A stretch of 42,353 nucleotides of DNA, from contig JAMYWO010000315.1 in NCBI GenBank assembly GCA_024220525.1, positions 1 through 42,353 of the forward strand, in the 5' to 3' direction. Made by a program: the position numbers and the translations under genes. The stretch is from Cochliopodium minus (Eukaryota > Discosea > Himatismenida > Cochliopodiidae). Positions 11,097 through 23,510 of the stretch are shown piece by piece. A model generated the notes under the pieces. It saw only the letters and a list, made by a program, of their open reading frames with translations, had not been told where the DNA came from and searched no databases. Position 1 is the stretch's first letter. Every line of letters starts with the position of its first letter.

Positions 11097-13962
11097 TTAT
11101 CTCTTGGAAGGCTTGATTTTGATATCATCATCAGGAATGTAATCATCATCATCTTCAAGCTGATGATTAAAATGGTTTTCAATTTTGATTTCAGAAAGTT
11201 CTATTTCATTTTCTTTTCCATTTTCGTTTTCATCAAAAACAATACTTTGATTGTTGAGAGGATTCGCTGATTTTTTTTTGCTTTTTTTGATGGTGTTCAA
11301 TTTACGAGAAGAGGAAGAGGAGGAGAGAGTTTTGGAAGAAGAATCATCCATGTTAATTTTCGTCGAATGTTCGTCATCGTTATTATTTGAAATTTGATCA
11401 TTATCATCTTTATTTATAATGTCATTTTTATTTATATTATTATTATTATTCTCAGAATTATTTTTATTATTTAAATTATTGTTGCTCACATTTTTTTTAT
11501 CTTTTTTAAATTTATTTTCATTTTCGATTTCATCTTGATTATCTTCATCATCATCACTTTCATTTTCGCTCTCATCATATTCTTCTTCATCAGAATCGTA
11601 GTCTTCATCGTCTTCAAGGGGTTCATCAGTAGGAATGCTTCCATCAAGTTTGTCGTATATTTTTTTACGGGAAGATCTCATCTCATATTCATCCTCTGGT
11701 TTTCTTCTCCTCCTCAAAATTCCTAAGAAAAATTAAAATTAAAATTAAAAATGAAAATGAAATTAATTGAAAACAAAAAATAAAATAATAAAATATATAA
11801 ATAAATAAAAAATAAAAAATGTCATAGAAAATTAAAGTTGAAATATTAAAAAAAAAGATCAAAAATTGTTGAACAATAACCTAAATTTAATAAATAAAAA
11901 AAAAGAAAAAAAAATAAAATCAAATATAAAAAAAATAAAATCAAATATAAAAAAAATAAAATCAAATATAAAAAAAATAAGATCAAATATAAAAAAATAA
12001 AATCAAAAATAAAAAAAAAAATAAAAAAAAAATTGTTTAAAAAAAAAAATAAAATAAAAATTATTTCAATGAAAAAAAATTAAAACTAATTAAAAATTAT
12101 TACTATTCTTTTTAAAATAAAATAAAAATTATTTCAATAAAAAAAAAAACCTTTGAGACCCTTTCCCTTTTCTTTGACGACTTTGTGTTTGACCTTTCTG
12201 ACTCGATCTTTACCTTCAAGAGTAACATCAAATTGATCATTACGTTTAGTTAAACCAATAGCACTTTTGGTAGCATTGATCATGTCTTTTTGATTAAGAG
12301 TGTGTTTGATGTTTTGCATTACGTTGGTGGATGCGTTCATTTCTCTTATTAATGGCGTTTTCGTCATCACTTTTACTTTGTATATGTCCACTGGATATGC
12401 TTTTCTGTCCAGAATTGCTATGATCAACATCTCACAACAGATACATGCATTCTTAAAAATAAAAAATTAATAAAAATTTGAAATTTGAAATTTGAAATTT
12501 GAAATAAAAAATAAAAAAATAAAAAAATAAAAAAAATAAAAATAAAATAAAAATAAAAAAATAAAAAAATAAAAAAATTAATAAAAAATTAATATAATAA
12601 ACATAAAAAAAATAATAAATAAAAGTTAAAGAGTAAAAAATTTTAAATATGAAAATAAAAATAAATTAAAATATAAAGAAATAAATGAAAATTAAAAATA
12701 TAAAAAATATTTACACCAATAAACACAGCTGTTTCACCTAGATGATTTTAAAGACAGATAAAAAATAAAAAAAAAGGTGAAGAGAATGTAAAGAGAAGGT
12801 AATACCTTTGTTGAATTTGTAAATTGGTTTTAAGAAACCCAAACTTGACATAGTTGCAAACAAAATGGATTGCCTAAATTTTTTGAAAATAAAATTATTG
12901 AATGTGAATCTTAATTTGATATTTATAATTAATATAAAATTAAATAATTTGATTATTTTGGATAAATTAAATAAATAAAAATTTGATAATAATCAAAAAA
13001 AGATATTTTTGAATATTCAATGATTTCTTACCAAAAAGCAGCAAAGACAACGAGTTTGATGCACACAAATTTCAAAAAGGGGGAATAAGGTTTGAGTTGT
13101 TCTTTGGCTACAGTATAAAACAAAAAGAGAAAGTAGAGGGCACAACCGAAAGAAAGATTGTTGGTGATTTGGACGTATGCATAGGCATATTGATATTTGA
13201 AATGTCCATCACAATATTTACCAAAGAATTCACAGATGATTGCGGTCAGGCATGTAAGTGGTCTTATTACTACGTATTGCAACATTCCCATTTGAATTCT
13301 TTTCACAAATTTTCTGTTTACTGTTACCTCGAAACAACAAAAGGGTGTCAACAATCTAAATTTGTCATTATTTAATAATTTCCCTTCTAATTCTTGATAT
13401 CCACCAATATATTCCACCATCAATGTAAAAAACTTTTCATTGAAAAAGTTAGATTCCAAAAAAATTAAAGTGAAATTTTTTAGAAATAAAAAAGTAAAAT
13501 TTTGAGAAATAAAAACAAATTTCTTACCTGATAAATTACATATGCTTCATACATATCTCTTATCACTGCCAAATATATTTGTAATTTGTAAAAATAGAGC
13601 GATAGGCATGAATAGATGCAATACATTGGAACCATAACCAATATTCTGACTATTAAGATTTCAATTATTCAAATTCAATTATATATTTGATTTAATTTTA
13701 CTGATGCATCTTTGCTGTGCAGGTATTCCATAAAATTTTGCATGTTGATAGATTTGATAGATAGTTATGCATGATGCTATAAATGCTTTATAAAGAATAA
13801 TCTAATTTGTTAAAGAATGATAATAAGTTTTATACCGCAAGTCGTGCATCTGGATTGATAAATGTTGTAAAAAGTTTTGCAATTTAGAATATAATTTTCC
13901 ACTTACACTGACCATATTGTGATAATATACCATGGAGGTAATGCTAATGCCAATATAAACAT
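11097..13962 (-). CDS. TMEM184: TMEM184/Ost-alpha family seven-TM protein
   Basis: Nine exons on the minus strand: 13962-13907, 13849-13836, 13785-13702, 13649-13528, 13432-13032, 12873-12806, 12737-12715, 12451-12151, 11722-11097; 564 aa. Diagnostic segments: CIIRILVMVPMYCIYS, VIRDMYEAYVIYQ, MLQYVVIRPLTCLTAIICE, FLFYTVAKEQLKPYSP, KFVCIKLVVFAAFWQS, ICCEMLIIAILDRKAYP. These match TMEM184/DUF300 proteins, membrane proteins related to organic solute transporter alpha. The cytosolic tail is long, highly acidic (DDEDYDSDEEEYDE) and Asn-rich. Two exons are only 14 and 23 nt; the 14-nt one is the least certain join. Introns, especially 11723-12150 and 12452-12714, are A-rich on the plus strand. Confidence 0.88.
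11920..12023 (-). repeat. 21-nt tandem repeat in a TMEM184 intron
   Basis: The word TCAAATATA recurs at 11920, 11941, 11962 and 11983 with exact 21-nt spacing, and a degenerate copy (TCAAAAATA) begins at 12003. Each unit is this word plus an A-rich spacer. It lies wholly within the last intron. Confidence 0.85.
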
Positions 13963-14115
13963 TTTTTTTTTATTTTCTTCAAATAAAAAAATATGTTTTT
14001 TAAACCAAATTGAAATCAAAAAATTCTTTTTGCATTGAAAATAGGAGGTAAGATTTCTTTTTCAAAAAATTTTTTAAATCAAAGAAGTTATCTAAAAAAT
14101 TAAAAAAAAATTCAA
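13963..14115. promoter_or_regulatory. Divergent promoter region, TMEM184/Ste20-like kinase
   Basis: 153 bp of A/T-rich sequence between opposed start codons. Function inferred from arrangement only. Confidence 0.45.
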
Positions 14116-17100
14116 ATGAATGAAAAGAAAATAAAGAAAAGAACAAATTCTGAAATAGGATCTCCATATAATATCAAGCATAACATACATGTAAATAAAG
14201 ATTATACATGGGCCGCAGAAGCTCATGAAATATTTCAAATAGAAGAAAAATTGGGAGAGGGGTTTTTAATTTTTCATATTATATTATATTCCCCTCATAA
14301 AATTTATATTTAGTGCATTTGCATCTGTATATAAAGCATCACATATTCTGACTGGAAGACAATTTGCAATTAAAGTATTTGAAGTCAGTGAAAATACTGG
14401 AAGAAAAGTTCAAAAAGAGGTTGATATATTAAAAGAATGTCATCATCCAAACATCGTAACTTATTGGGGGGTATTAAGAACCCCTGATGAACATAAATAT
14501 TGGGTATTATTAAGAAAAAAGACCACAATTCTTGCTCAATTGCTTAATTTAATAAATCTTTCTTTTCAATCAAATAGATTATAATGGATTATGCAAATAT
14601 TGGATCTGTCAGACAATTATTGGATATGTCTGGCGAATTATTCGAAGAAGAACAAGTGATTGAAGTTGCAACAAAATCGCTCCAAGGATTAGCATACCTC
14701 CATGCAAAAAGTAAAAAGATTTAAAAATTCTTTAAATAATCATTAATTTATTTCTTTCCTTTAGATATAACTCATAGAGATGTCAAAGGAGCAAATGTAA
14801 AAACCTATAATCTAAGAAGGAGATTAAAATATATAATATTTTAATTTTAATGAAGAATTCAAAATTTTATTTTATTATTTTTTTCAAAAAAAGATTTTAT
14901 TGACCGCAAAAGGTGAAGTGAAATTGGCAGATTTTGGTGTTTCAATAACAACCGTAAGTAGAGCTTGTGCAGGATCTCCTCATTGGTTTGAAAAGAATAC
15001 AAAGAAAGAATAACAATTTGAATATTTATCCTTATTTGTTTTTAAATATAATAGGATGGCTCCTGAAGTTACATTGGCACGTGATTATGATAACAAATGT
15101 GATATTTGGAGTTTGGGGATAACGATATTGGAGATATCAGAGGGGATACCACATTCAGAGGTAGATCCGATACAGTTGATTAAATTGATTCCCATCAATT
15201 CTCCTCCTAAACTCAAGCAATTGCACTGGTCCATTGAAATTAGACACTTTCTCTCTAGATGTTTGGTAAAGGAGCCAAAAAAGAGAGCATCTACCGAAGA
15301 ATTGATCCATCATCCCATAATGGAAAAGGCTGGAGGACCAGAAGTGATTCAAGATTGGTTTTTTCAAATGTTGACAGAAGATGAGGAATTAGAGATCAAT
15401 CAGCATCTCTACCAAGACACCCATTCTTTCATTCAAAATCAACAAAATCTTCTCGATAATCAATACATCAACCCTCTTTATCAGCTCGACCATCATTCCA
15501 TCAAGAAACTTAAAAAAACACTGGGTGTTGTCGAAGAAAAAGTTCCTTCTTCTTCCAATCTTGCTCTCCTTTCTGATCCAAATAGCAATAATAATAATTC
15601 CAGCAACAACGAGAACAACAATAGCATGAATTATAATAATAATGAAAATAATAATAATAATCCTCGAGGTAACCTCCATCATAACAATAATGAGATCAAT
15701 TATCAAACTGAAACAGAAAAGACAGAAAATAACAGCTCTGAATTTTCAGATGAGGATTATTCTGAGGATTACATTCATCAACTACAAAAAAATAATCAAA
15801 ATAAAAAAAATAATAGCAATAATACCAATGAAAATAACAATTTAAGACCGTTTTTTCCCCCTTCCATAGAATCTCAGTCCCAATCTCAATCTCAATCGCA
15901 GCAGTATCCATCCATTAATGATCCCTTTTCTTCTTCCAATTTCTCCCCTGAAACAAAAACAAAACTCATTTTAAACCCTTTCTCTTCCCCTCTCTCCTCT
16001 CCTTCCATGTACAGAGAATCTTCCTCTTTTAATAGAGATTCCGCTTCTTTTAATAGAGATTCCGCTTCTTTTAATAGAGATTCCAATTCTTTTAATAGAG
16101 ATTCTAGTTCTTTTAATAGAGATTCTAGTTCTTTTAATAGAGATTCCAATTCTTTTAATAGAGATTCCAATTCTTTTAATGGAGATTTTTCTCACACATC
16201 TTCCCACTCTAATTCATTGTATAAAGATTCTTTTCATAATCAATTATCTCACAAACTCAAAGATTTCCCAAACAAAAATGAAAATAGGGATTCTTCTCAT
16301 ACAAATTATAATAGAAATTCTTCTCATACAGATTATAATAGAAACTCTTCTCATACAGATTATAATAGAAACTCTTCTCATACAGATTATAATAGAAACT
16401 CTTCTCATCATGACCACGATAATAGGGACTCTTCTTCTTTTGATAGAGATTCTCTTTCATTAAACAGAGATTCTGATTCTTTTCATAGAGATTCTACTCA
16501 CAGAGATTCCACTTCTTATGACAGAGATTCTACTTCTTTTAACAGAGATTCTTCTCATAAAGAAGAAGGTGATACAAATAAAGAAGAAAATGAGAAGAAT
16601 AAAAATAGAGGTAATAAAAACAGCGAGAACAATAATGAGAACAATAAAAATAATAATAAAAATAATAATAAAAATAGTGAGAACAATAATGAGAACAATA
16701 ATGAGAATAATAAAAATAGTAAAGAGTATGCTACCATAGTAGATAATGATTCTGAAAATTCATCTTCTCATAATTCCAAGAATAATTCTGCAAACAATTC
16801 CAAAAATAACTCCAATAAAAATTCCAAATCAAATTCTCCTCTCAACTCCCTCTATGATACTTACACTGACAACAATCATCCTCTTCATCCTCCTCTTCTT
16901 CAATCTATTGACAACCACAAAAACAATGATATTACTATTTATAATGAAAATGAAAATATTAATGATAAAAATGAAAATGAAAATATTTATATTTATAATC
17001 ATCATCATAAAAATGATAATATTGGTGATATCAGCAATATTGTTAAAAATAATAATAATAATAATAATAATATCAATAACAACAATAACAAAAACAGCAA

Positions 17101-18913
17101 TATTATTAATAAAAATAATAATATCAATATCAATATCAATAGCAACAATAACAATAAAATGAATTACAATATGTATGCTACTATAGACGATAATGATGAC
17201 ATTGAACTTGACATTGAAAACAAAAACAATAGTGAAGAAGATGATAGTAATGAAGAAAACAGTATAGATAATAATGTAGAGAATAGCATTAATAATATAG
17301 AGAATAGCATTGATAATGTAGAGAATAGCATTGATAATAACATGGAATACAGTACAGAAAAAGAGAGTTTAGAAAGCAGCATAGAAAATTACATAGAAAG
17401 CAGCATTGAGAAATCATACGAAGAAAAGAAAGAAAAGGGGAAGGGAATGAATCTTTTAAGATTAAGTGGAAGAAAAAGTGGGAGAGGTGTTATTTCCCGT
17501 AACAGTGGTAACAATGCTAACAATGCTAACAATGCTAACAATGGTTATGGTGGGAACAGTGGAAGAGAAACATACAGAGATCCTTACAGTACTGTTGAAG
17601 AAGATGAAGAGGATGATCCTAATGAGCTCTTAAACTCTTCCACTAATCCTCTCTCCCCCTCCTCTTCCACTACCCCCTTTACACTTTATTTAAATAACTC
17701 AAATAACTCAAATAACATGAGTCATTCAAATAACTTTAATAACACAAATAACATAAGTAACACAAATGATAATAATATGAATAATAATAACGTGAATGAT
17801 AATAATATGAATGGGAATAACGTGAATAATATGAATGATAATAATATGAATGATAATAATATGAATGATAATAATATGAATGATAATAATATGAATGATA
17901 ATAATATGAATGATAATAATATGAATGGAAATATTGTGAATGGGAATAATGTGAATGGGAATAGTGACAAAAGCGAAATGTGTAATATGAATAGTGAGAA
18001 AAGTGAAATGTGTGAAATAAAAAATGTAAATAAAGAAAATAATCCAAAAAATGAGATTCCCCTCTCCATTGATTCTCATCTCGATTCCCTTCTTTTTGGC
18101 TCCTCTCCTCCCAAACCAAATAAAAACCCTCTTAACAACATCAATAATGATTGCCATATCAGCACCTACACCAATGAAGATAAAAATAATGAAAACAAAA
18201 TAAATGAAAACAAAAACAAAATAAATGAGGATTCCGGTATTAAAATAATTGATAATGTTGATAATAAAACAAATGAAAATGGTGATAATTATAATGAAAG
18301 AAATGACAATATTGAAGAAGTCATTCAAAATATAAAAAAAGCAGGAGATGAAAAGAAAATGAATAGTAACAGTAATGAAAACCACAAAACAACAGAAGAG
18401 AAAAAGGAAACAGAAAAAAGAGTGGAAGAAAAAACAGAAAAGATAAAGGGAATTTTAAAAGAAAAACTGAAAGAAAAACCTTTTCAAAAAGATGAAAGAA
18501 AATCTCTCGAAAACTATCTTTCCATCGATGGTTCTGACCTTCCCCAAGATAACAAAAATAATAAAATAAATGTAAATAATAATAATAATCTTAACAATAA
18601 ACACAATCCACATTACAAAAGCAAAAAAGAATCTCCAAATCTTTTTCATAAGAATGTTCCAAAAATAAAATTGACTAGTCAATGGGATTACAAGGATACT
18701 TCTCCCAACAATCTTAGCTCTACCAGGAACAGAGGCCCGAAAACGGACAGGAAATATTTCAACACCCTCACCCATCTCATTAACATCATGGTCAAGAACC
18801 AGCTCGAAGACATCAACTTAAAACTTGATATCAATGAAGAAGCAAACCATCAACTAGAACAAGAAGTGAAAGAAATCCAAGAATATTTTATTAATTGGCC
18901 TAATTCCAATTAA
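14116..18913 (+). CDS. Ste20-family (MST/GCK-like) protein kinase with giant low-complexity tail
   Basis: Six exons: 14116-14261, 14314-14503, 14578-14710, 14765-14796, 14894-14985, 15055-18913; 1483 aa. Catalytic domain about residues 38-288: glycine loop GEGAFASVYKA, Lys69 in FAIKVFEV, HRDVKGAN with Asp162, DFG at 180-182, activation loop ending GSPHWMAPE. The substrate-loop and GxxPHSEVDP features fit Ste20/germinal-centre kinases of the MST (Hippo) type. It looks catalytically intact. The remaining 1190 residues are Asn/Ser-rich with three tandem repeat arrays. The final 50 residues (HLINIMVKNQLEDINLKL onwards) form a helix or coiled coil in the place where MST kinases carry SARAH; that equivalence is only a guess. 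GTAAGT at 14954 is coding, not a donor. Confidence 0.88.
16025..16192 (+). repeat. 21-nt coding minisatellite, eight SFNRDS-type heptads
   Basis: Eight tandem units of 21 nt starting at 16025, 16046, 16067, 16088, 16109, 16130, 16151 and 16172 encode SFNRDS plus one variable residue (A, N or S). The last unit is SFNGD. It lies inside the kinase tail and keeps the frame. Confidence 0.92.
16307..16414 (+). repeat. 27-nt coding minisatellite, four YNRNSSHTD units
   Basis: Four 27-nt units start at 16307, 16334, 16361 and 16388, encoding YNRNSSHTD with the last copy ending HHD. Copies 2 and 3 are essentially identical, suggesting recent expansion. Confidence 0.9.
17831..17920 (+). repeat. 15-nt coding minisatellite, six perfect MNDNN units
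   Basis: Six identical 15-nt units (ATGAATGATAATAAT) from 17831 to 17920, flanked by degenerate copies on both sides. They encode MNDNN repeats in the kinase tail. Confidence 0.95.
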
Positions 18914-19042
18914 TATAAATCTTTTTTTCATTAATTTGTAAAAATATAATGTCAAATAAAAAATTGAATTCATTTTTAATCTTTCCAAAAATGGATCATC
19001 AAGTTAAAACCAAATTTCGATTTTCTTTTACAAATTTTCTTT

Positions 19043-20580
19043 TTAATTTTCATCCGAATCTTCATTATGATCTTCTGTATGTTGATCATAAAGGGAAGAA
19101 ATAAATGTATCACCAATATATGTCTTTTTTTTTCTTGCTCTTGAAATGTGTAACTGCAACAAAGCGGGGATAACCTCTGAAAAACAATAAAATTTTTTTA
19201 ATTTCATTTTATTTTATTAAATTTTTACCAGGAATGAAATAACCTCTTAAGTTTTGCAAGAAAGAAAAATTAAAAAGTGTTAATTTAAAAATAACAAGAA
19301 GGTATTTACCCAAAATAAAAAAGGAATTTATTCAAATATTCTCCAGAGATCTAAGGTGTTGTCATTAAATTTTGGTGAAAAAAAAAAGTGGATAGAATTT
19401 ACCGGTCTGTATAAAAATATCACAACCCTCGAAAGAAATGAAATTAAAAATATTATCGTAGAAAACGTAGTCTTTTCAAAAAAAATATGAACAACAAATT
19501 ATTTTTCATTTTTTTTTTTTTTACAAATCTCAGTTCACTTTTCGTTTCAACCGAAATTTGATCTTTTTAAAAAAAGAAAAAGAAAATGAATGAAAACAAA
19601 ATTTTTTTTTAAAAAAGTACTTACCCTGTATGTCACTTTTTTTGATGTGATTGTACAATTTAAGTCCATAAAAAATGAAATAAAAACAGAGAAGGCAGTT
19701 TAAAACAACAAGAATGATGATGTTGTATTCTTTAGAAAAGAAAAAATGAAAAAAAAAAAAAGTTATAAAAATAATTTTTATTTTTTGCACCATAAATTTG
19801 ATTTCCTTCTCTGTTTCCATGATCTAAAACTACCCATAAAATGATCACAATTGTTTGCATGACCCATATCAAACTGTTGACCAAAACAAATATTTTTTTG
19901 AGATTAGGGAGAAAAGATACTTCACCAACATATGTTTTATTCAATACTTCCGCCCTATATTACATTTTTTTTATAAATTTATTTGAAAAAAAAAAAAAAT
20001 TTTTTTTTAATTTTACCAATAAAATATTACACACGTGAATGAGGTCAAAAAGAGACAAAATGACACTCTATTCAATATGAAATCTACATATCCATTTGTC
20101 AAATAAAATGATATCAATATCAACCATCTACACCATATTTTTGAAAAAGAAAAAAAAAATGAAAAGTGGAAAATAACAATTATTTGTTTCTTATCAAACC
20201 AATTGATGATTATAATAACATGACATATTGTTTGGTGAATATTATTATTATTAGAAATAAAAAGGGGTTTTTTTTTTACGCTTCTCTTGTTATACAAAAT
20301 AATCCCAAACACAATAAAAATAATTTTCTTGGTGTGAGTGAAAAATATGATTCTCCTTGTGTCCTCAAGATTATATCATATCTTTCATTTTAGAAATGGA
20401 ATTTAATTCTTTTTTTTTTTTTGAGATTTAAAGTGTACCTTAAATAAGAAAATATGACCAGTAAGAACAAAATTGAATAAGATACTGATCCGATTATTCC
20501 TTTTGTCAAATGTAGTAAATTTTTGTTTAATTTGAAGATATAGTTAGGAGTTCCTTACCTATAATTTCTATTTCATGCAT
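19043..20580 (-). CDS. THH1/TOM1/TOM3-type seven-TM protein
   Basis: Eleven short exons on the minus strand: 20580-20559, 20499-20439, 20381-20280, 20127-20017, 19954-19791, 19729-19625, 19562-19525, 19471-19403, 19350-19310, 19245-19229, 19176-19043. All phases match and they give 287 aa, the usual size of the plant THH1/TOM1/TOM3 family. Supporting segments: RKLFLLCLGLFCITREA, NRVSFCLFLTSF followed by CVIFYWAEVLNKTY, FYGLKLYNHIKKSD, FGGYFIPEVIPALLQL. About seven hydrophobic spans are present. Plant members are tonoplast proteins, named for supporting tobamovirus replication; the wider family also includes TPRA1-like GPCR-shaped proteins. Role here unknown. One exon is 17 nt. Start ATG lies only 72 bp from the neighbouring start. 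Confidence 0.8.
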
Positions 20581-20652
20581 TATTAAACCAATCCTTCCTT
20601 TTTTTTTATTTGAAAAAAAAAAAATCGAAGAAAATCAAAAGAAAGTATAAAA
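20581..20652. promoter_or_regulatory. Very short (72 bp) divergent promoter region
   Basis: Only 72 bp separate the ATGs of the THH1-like gene (-) and the PUB-TPR-CHAT gene (+). It is A/T-rich with T and A runs; both core promoters must overlap or lie within it. Confidence 0.45.
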
Positions 20653-23470
20653 ATGAAGAAAACCACAACAACTAGCCCCAATATGGATTTGAAAAAATTA
20701 TCAGAGAGTTGTAAAAAATTGAATCTCAATGAAAAGCATCTATTTTTGAATGCAATAAAAATATTGGGTGTGATATTATCAAATATAATTGAAAATCCAA
20801 AACATAGTGTATATAGAAGAATTTTTTCACAAGGATATTCATTTAAACCTATTAAACAAGCATTGGGAGCAATAGATTTCCTTGAATCAATTTTATTTGT
20901 GGAAGAAGATGATGAGCATTATATTATTCCACAAAACATAACAAATGATAAATTGCAAATAGCCTTTTCTCAATTGGAATTCACTTTGAAACAATTTCAA
21001 AAGAATTCAAATGGATGGATTTGCCCCTCTTATAAATGTAAAGAATTGATTGATAATAACACAAATGAATGCTATGATTGCAAAATACCAAAATCATTAT
21101 TGAGTTTGAAAACATTAATCAGAGAATATGACGAGATTGAGGAAAAGGAAAGAAATATGGTGAGAAAAAACTTTTTCAAATAAAAATTTATTTAATACTG
21201 ACCATCTTATATGTTTATGGTAAAGGGGAATATCAATGATATATTGAATAATCTCAAAAATATAGATTTGAGTATTGAAAATTGTGATTGGGCAGAAGCA
21301 TCCTATTTTAAACAAGTAGGGGAAGATATATCAGATTTGGGGGAGCAATCATCGGAAATAGTGAATGAATTAAGAATGTTCCATTCTTTTGTGGAAGGGT
21401 TTTTTTATGAGAAGTTAGGAGATTTGGAAAATGCAATTCAATATTACGAGCAATCATTTAATTATGCTTGTGGAGATGATTTGGAGGTAGAGAATGAGGT
21501 ATTGGGAGAAATTTGCATCAACATTTCAATCGTCCACCTCAAATTGTTTCGCCCCTCTGAAGCTATCTCTTGGATATCTGAAGCATTTAGATATGTGCAA
21601 GACACAAACTATGATGAAGGGATAGCGATGTGCTTTAAAGTGATGGGGGATGCTTGTTTACAAAAACTTCAATTGAATGAAGCCAAAAATCATCTTTTCA
21701 ATGTTTTGGGCTTGTTTCAACGCAGTGGTTCAGTAAACAGAATTACCTCTTGTCTTGTGGGGATTGGATCAGTGTATGAAGAAAAGGGAGAATTGGAAAA
21801 AGCATTGGGGTTTTATGAAAAGGCCCTCGCTTCTTCTTCCTCCTCTCATTATCATGATCTTTCTCGTGCTGCACCCATGCAACATATAGGTGAGATTCAT
21901 TTCAAAATGGGGAATTACATTCAATCGATAGCATCTCACAGTGCAGCTTTGCTTTGTTTGGAAAAAAGCTCCAATCTTTTATCCAGAGCGTTTTCTCATG
22001 AATCGATAGGGATGGCGTATGAAGAGTTGGGTATGTATAGAGAAGCAACCGCCACGTACATCAAAACATTGGATCTCGTTAAAAAAGCAGAAGACCTCAA
22101 CTCACAAGGGATGTGCCACAAAAACATTGCTCGTGTCTATTTCACAAGGAACAATCTTTTCAAAGCAGAACATCATTACACTGAATCTGTTTCCAAGTTG
22201 AAAGAAGAGGCAGTAAAAGCAAGATGTTTCAACATGTTGGGAATCATTTATCAAAAAATGAAAGATTTCACCAAAGCAAGGAACATGTTCGACAGAGCTC
22301 TTCATTTGGCAGATCCCATCGAAAAAGCAAACACCTATTTTTACATCGCCATGCTCACTCTTTCGAGACACGAGACTTCTTTTTCTCAGGTGAACGGAAA
22401 CAACGATTACAATTCCCTCATTCACAACAAACAAGAATACCTCCAACACACTTTTGAATGGTTCAAACGTTCTCTATCTTATCTCGAGTCCATGCTAAAC
22501 AATACTCCACACACCAACACTTCCAACACAAACAATAGTAATAACGGCATCAATTATAACAAAAGCGAAAGCAATAAAAGTGAAAGTAACACAAACAACG
22601 GAAACAATCCAAGTTATAACAACAAAGATGTGGAGAAACTGGAATTATTTATCATTGACAAACAACAGCAAATTTTCAGGAGGTTGGCAGCAGTAGTGTG
22701 CAAGTGGGAGGTGGAGGTGGAGAACCAAAAAACAAGAACAGCCGAGAAAGTGGAATGCAAGGAGGGCGATCGTTTCCTCAGAGCCTTGGAGTTGATCGAA
22801 CACGTCCGCGTCATCACTTCTCTCAATAAATGGAAACAAGATAACCATCCCCCTCAAAACAATCATACCAACAACACAAACAATAATAAAGACACTAAAG
22901 ATAAATCTCTCAGCACCAATCATAAAGACACCAACAACAATCCGAAAGACACCAAAGAGAATGGAAACAAGGAAAGCAAGGAGAGTTTACACCAGGAAAA
23001 ATTTTTTTTCAGCACTCTCCTCGTTCAAAAGTTTGTTGATGAAAAAAATATTTGTTGTGTTGAGTACGCAATTGTTGGTAAAAAAAAAAAATTTTTTTTT
23101 TAATTATCATTCAATTTTGACATGTTTAAATTTTATTTTTAATTTTTTATTTTTTACTTTTTCTTTTTTATTTTTAATTTTATATTAAAGCCAAAAATTC
23201 ATTAAATTTTCTTTTTTAGACGAAGGACACACAGACAGTCTGGAAGTATTATACATATGGGCATTCGCACCAAAACAACCACCCTTGTTCGCGAAAATAA
23301 ACATCCCCAACTTTCTTTCCCAACACAAAATCCCTCTCTCCAACCCCCTCAACAATAGCGACCCCATCAAAATAGAACACCTTGTCAAAGCGTTTAGATC
23401 ACAAGTTCTCAACATCACCAACCAACATCTAGTGATAGACAGTCCAAACGAAAATAACACAAATAATAAC

Positions 23471-23510
<40 letters not shown>

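Noticed and set aside
14954-14961. GTAAGTAG after the kinase DFG exon looks like a perfect splice donor
   Set aside because: Reading through gives TTVSRACAGSPHW and joins the conserved WMAPE block in frame; splicing there would not.
16025-16414. Possible mobile element in the kinase tail
   Set aside because: The arrays are in-frame codon repeats without terminal inverted repeats or target-site duplication.
15389-18775. Several long antisense open frames opposite the kinase tail
   Set aside because: They arise from codon repeats in the Asn/Ser-rich arrays read backwards; no splice sites, starts or family similarity support them.
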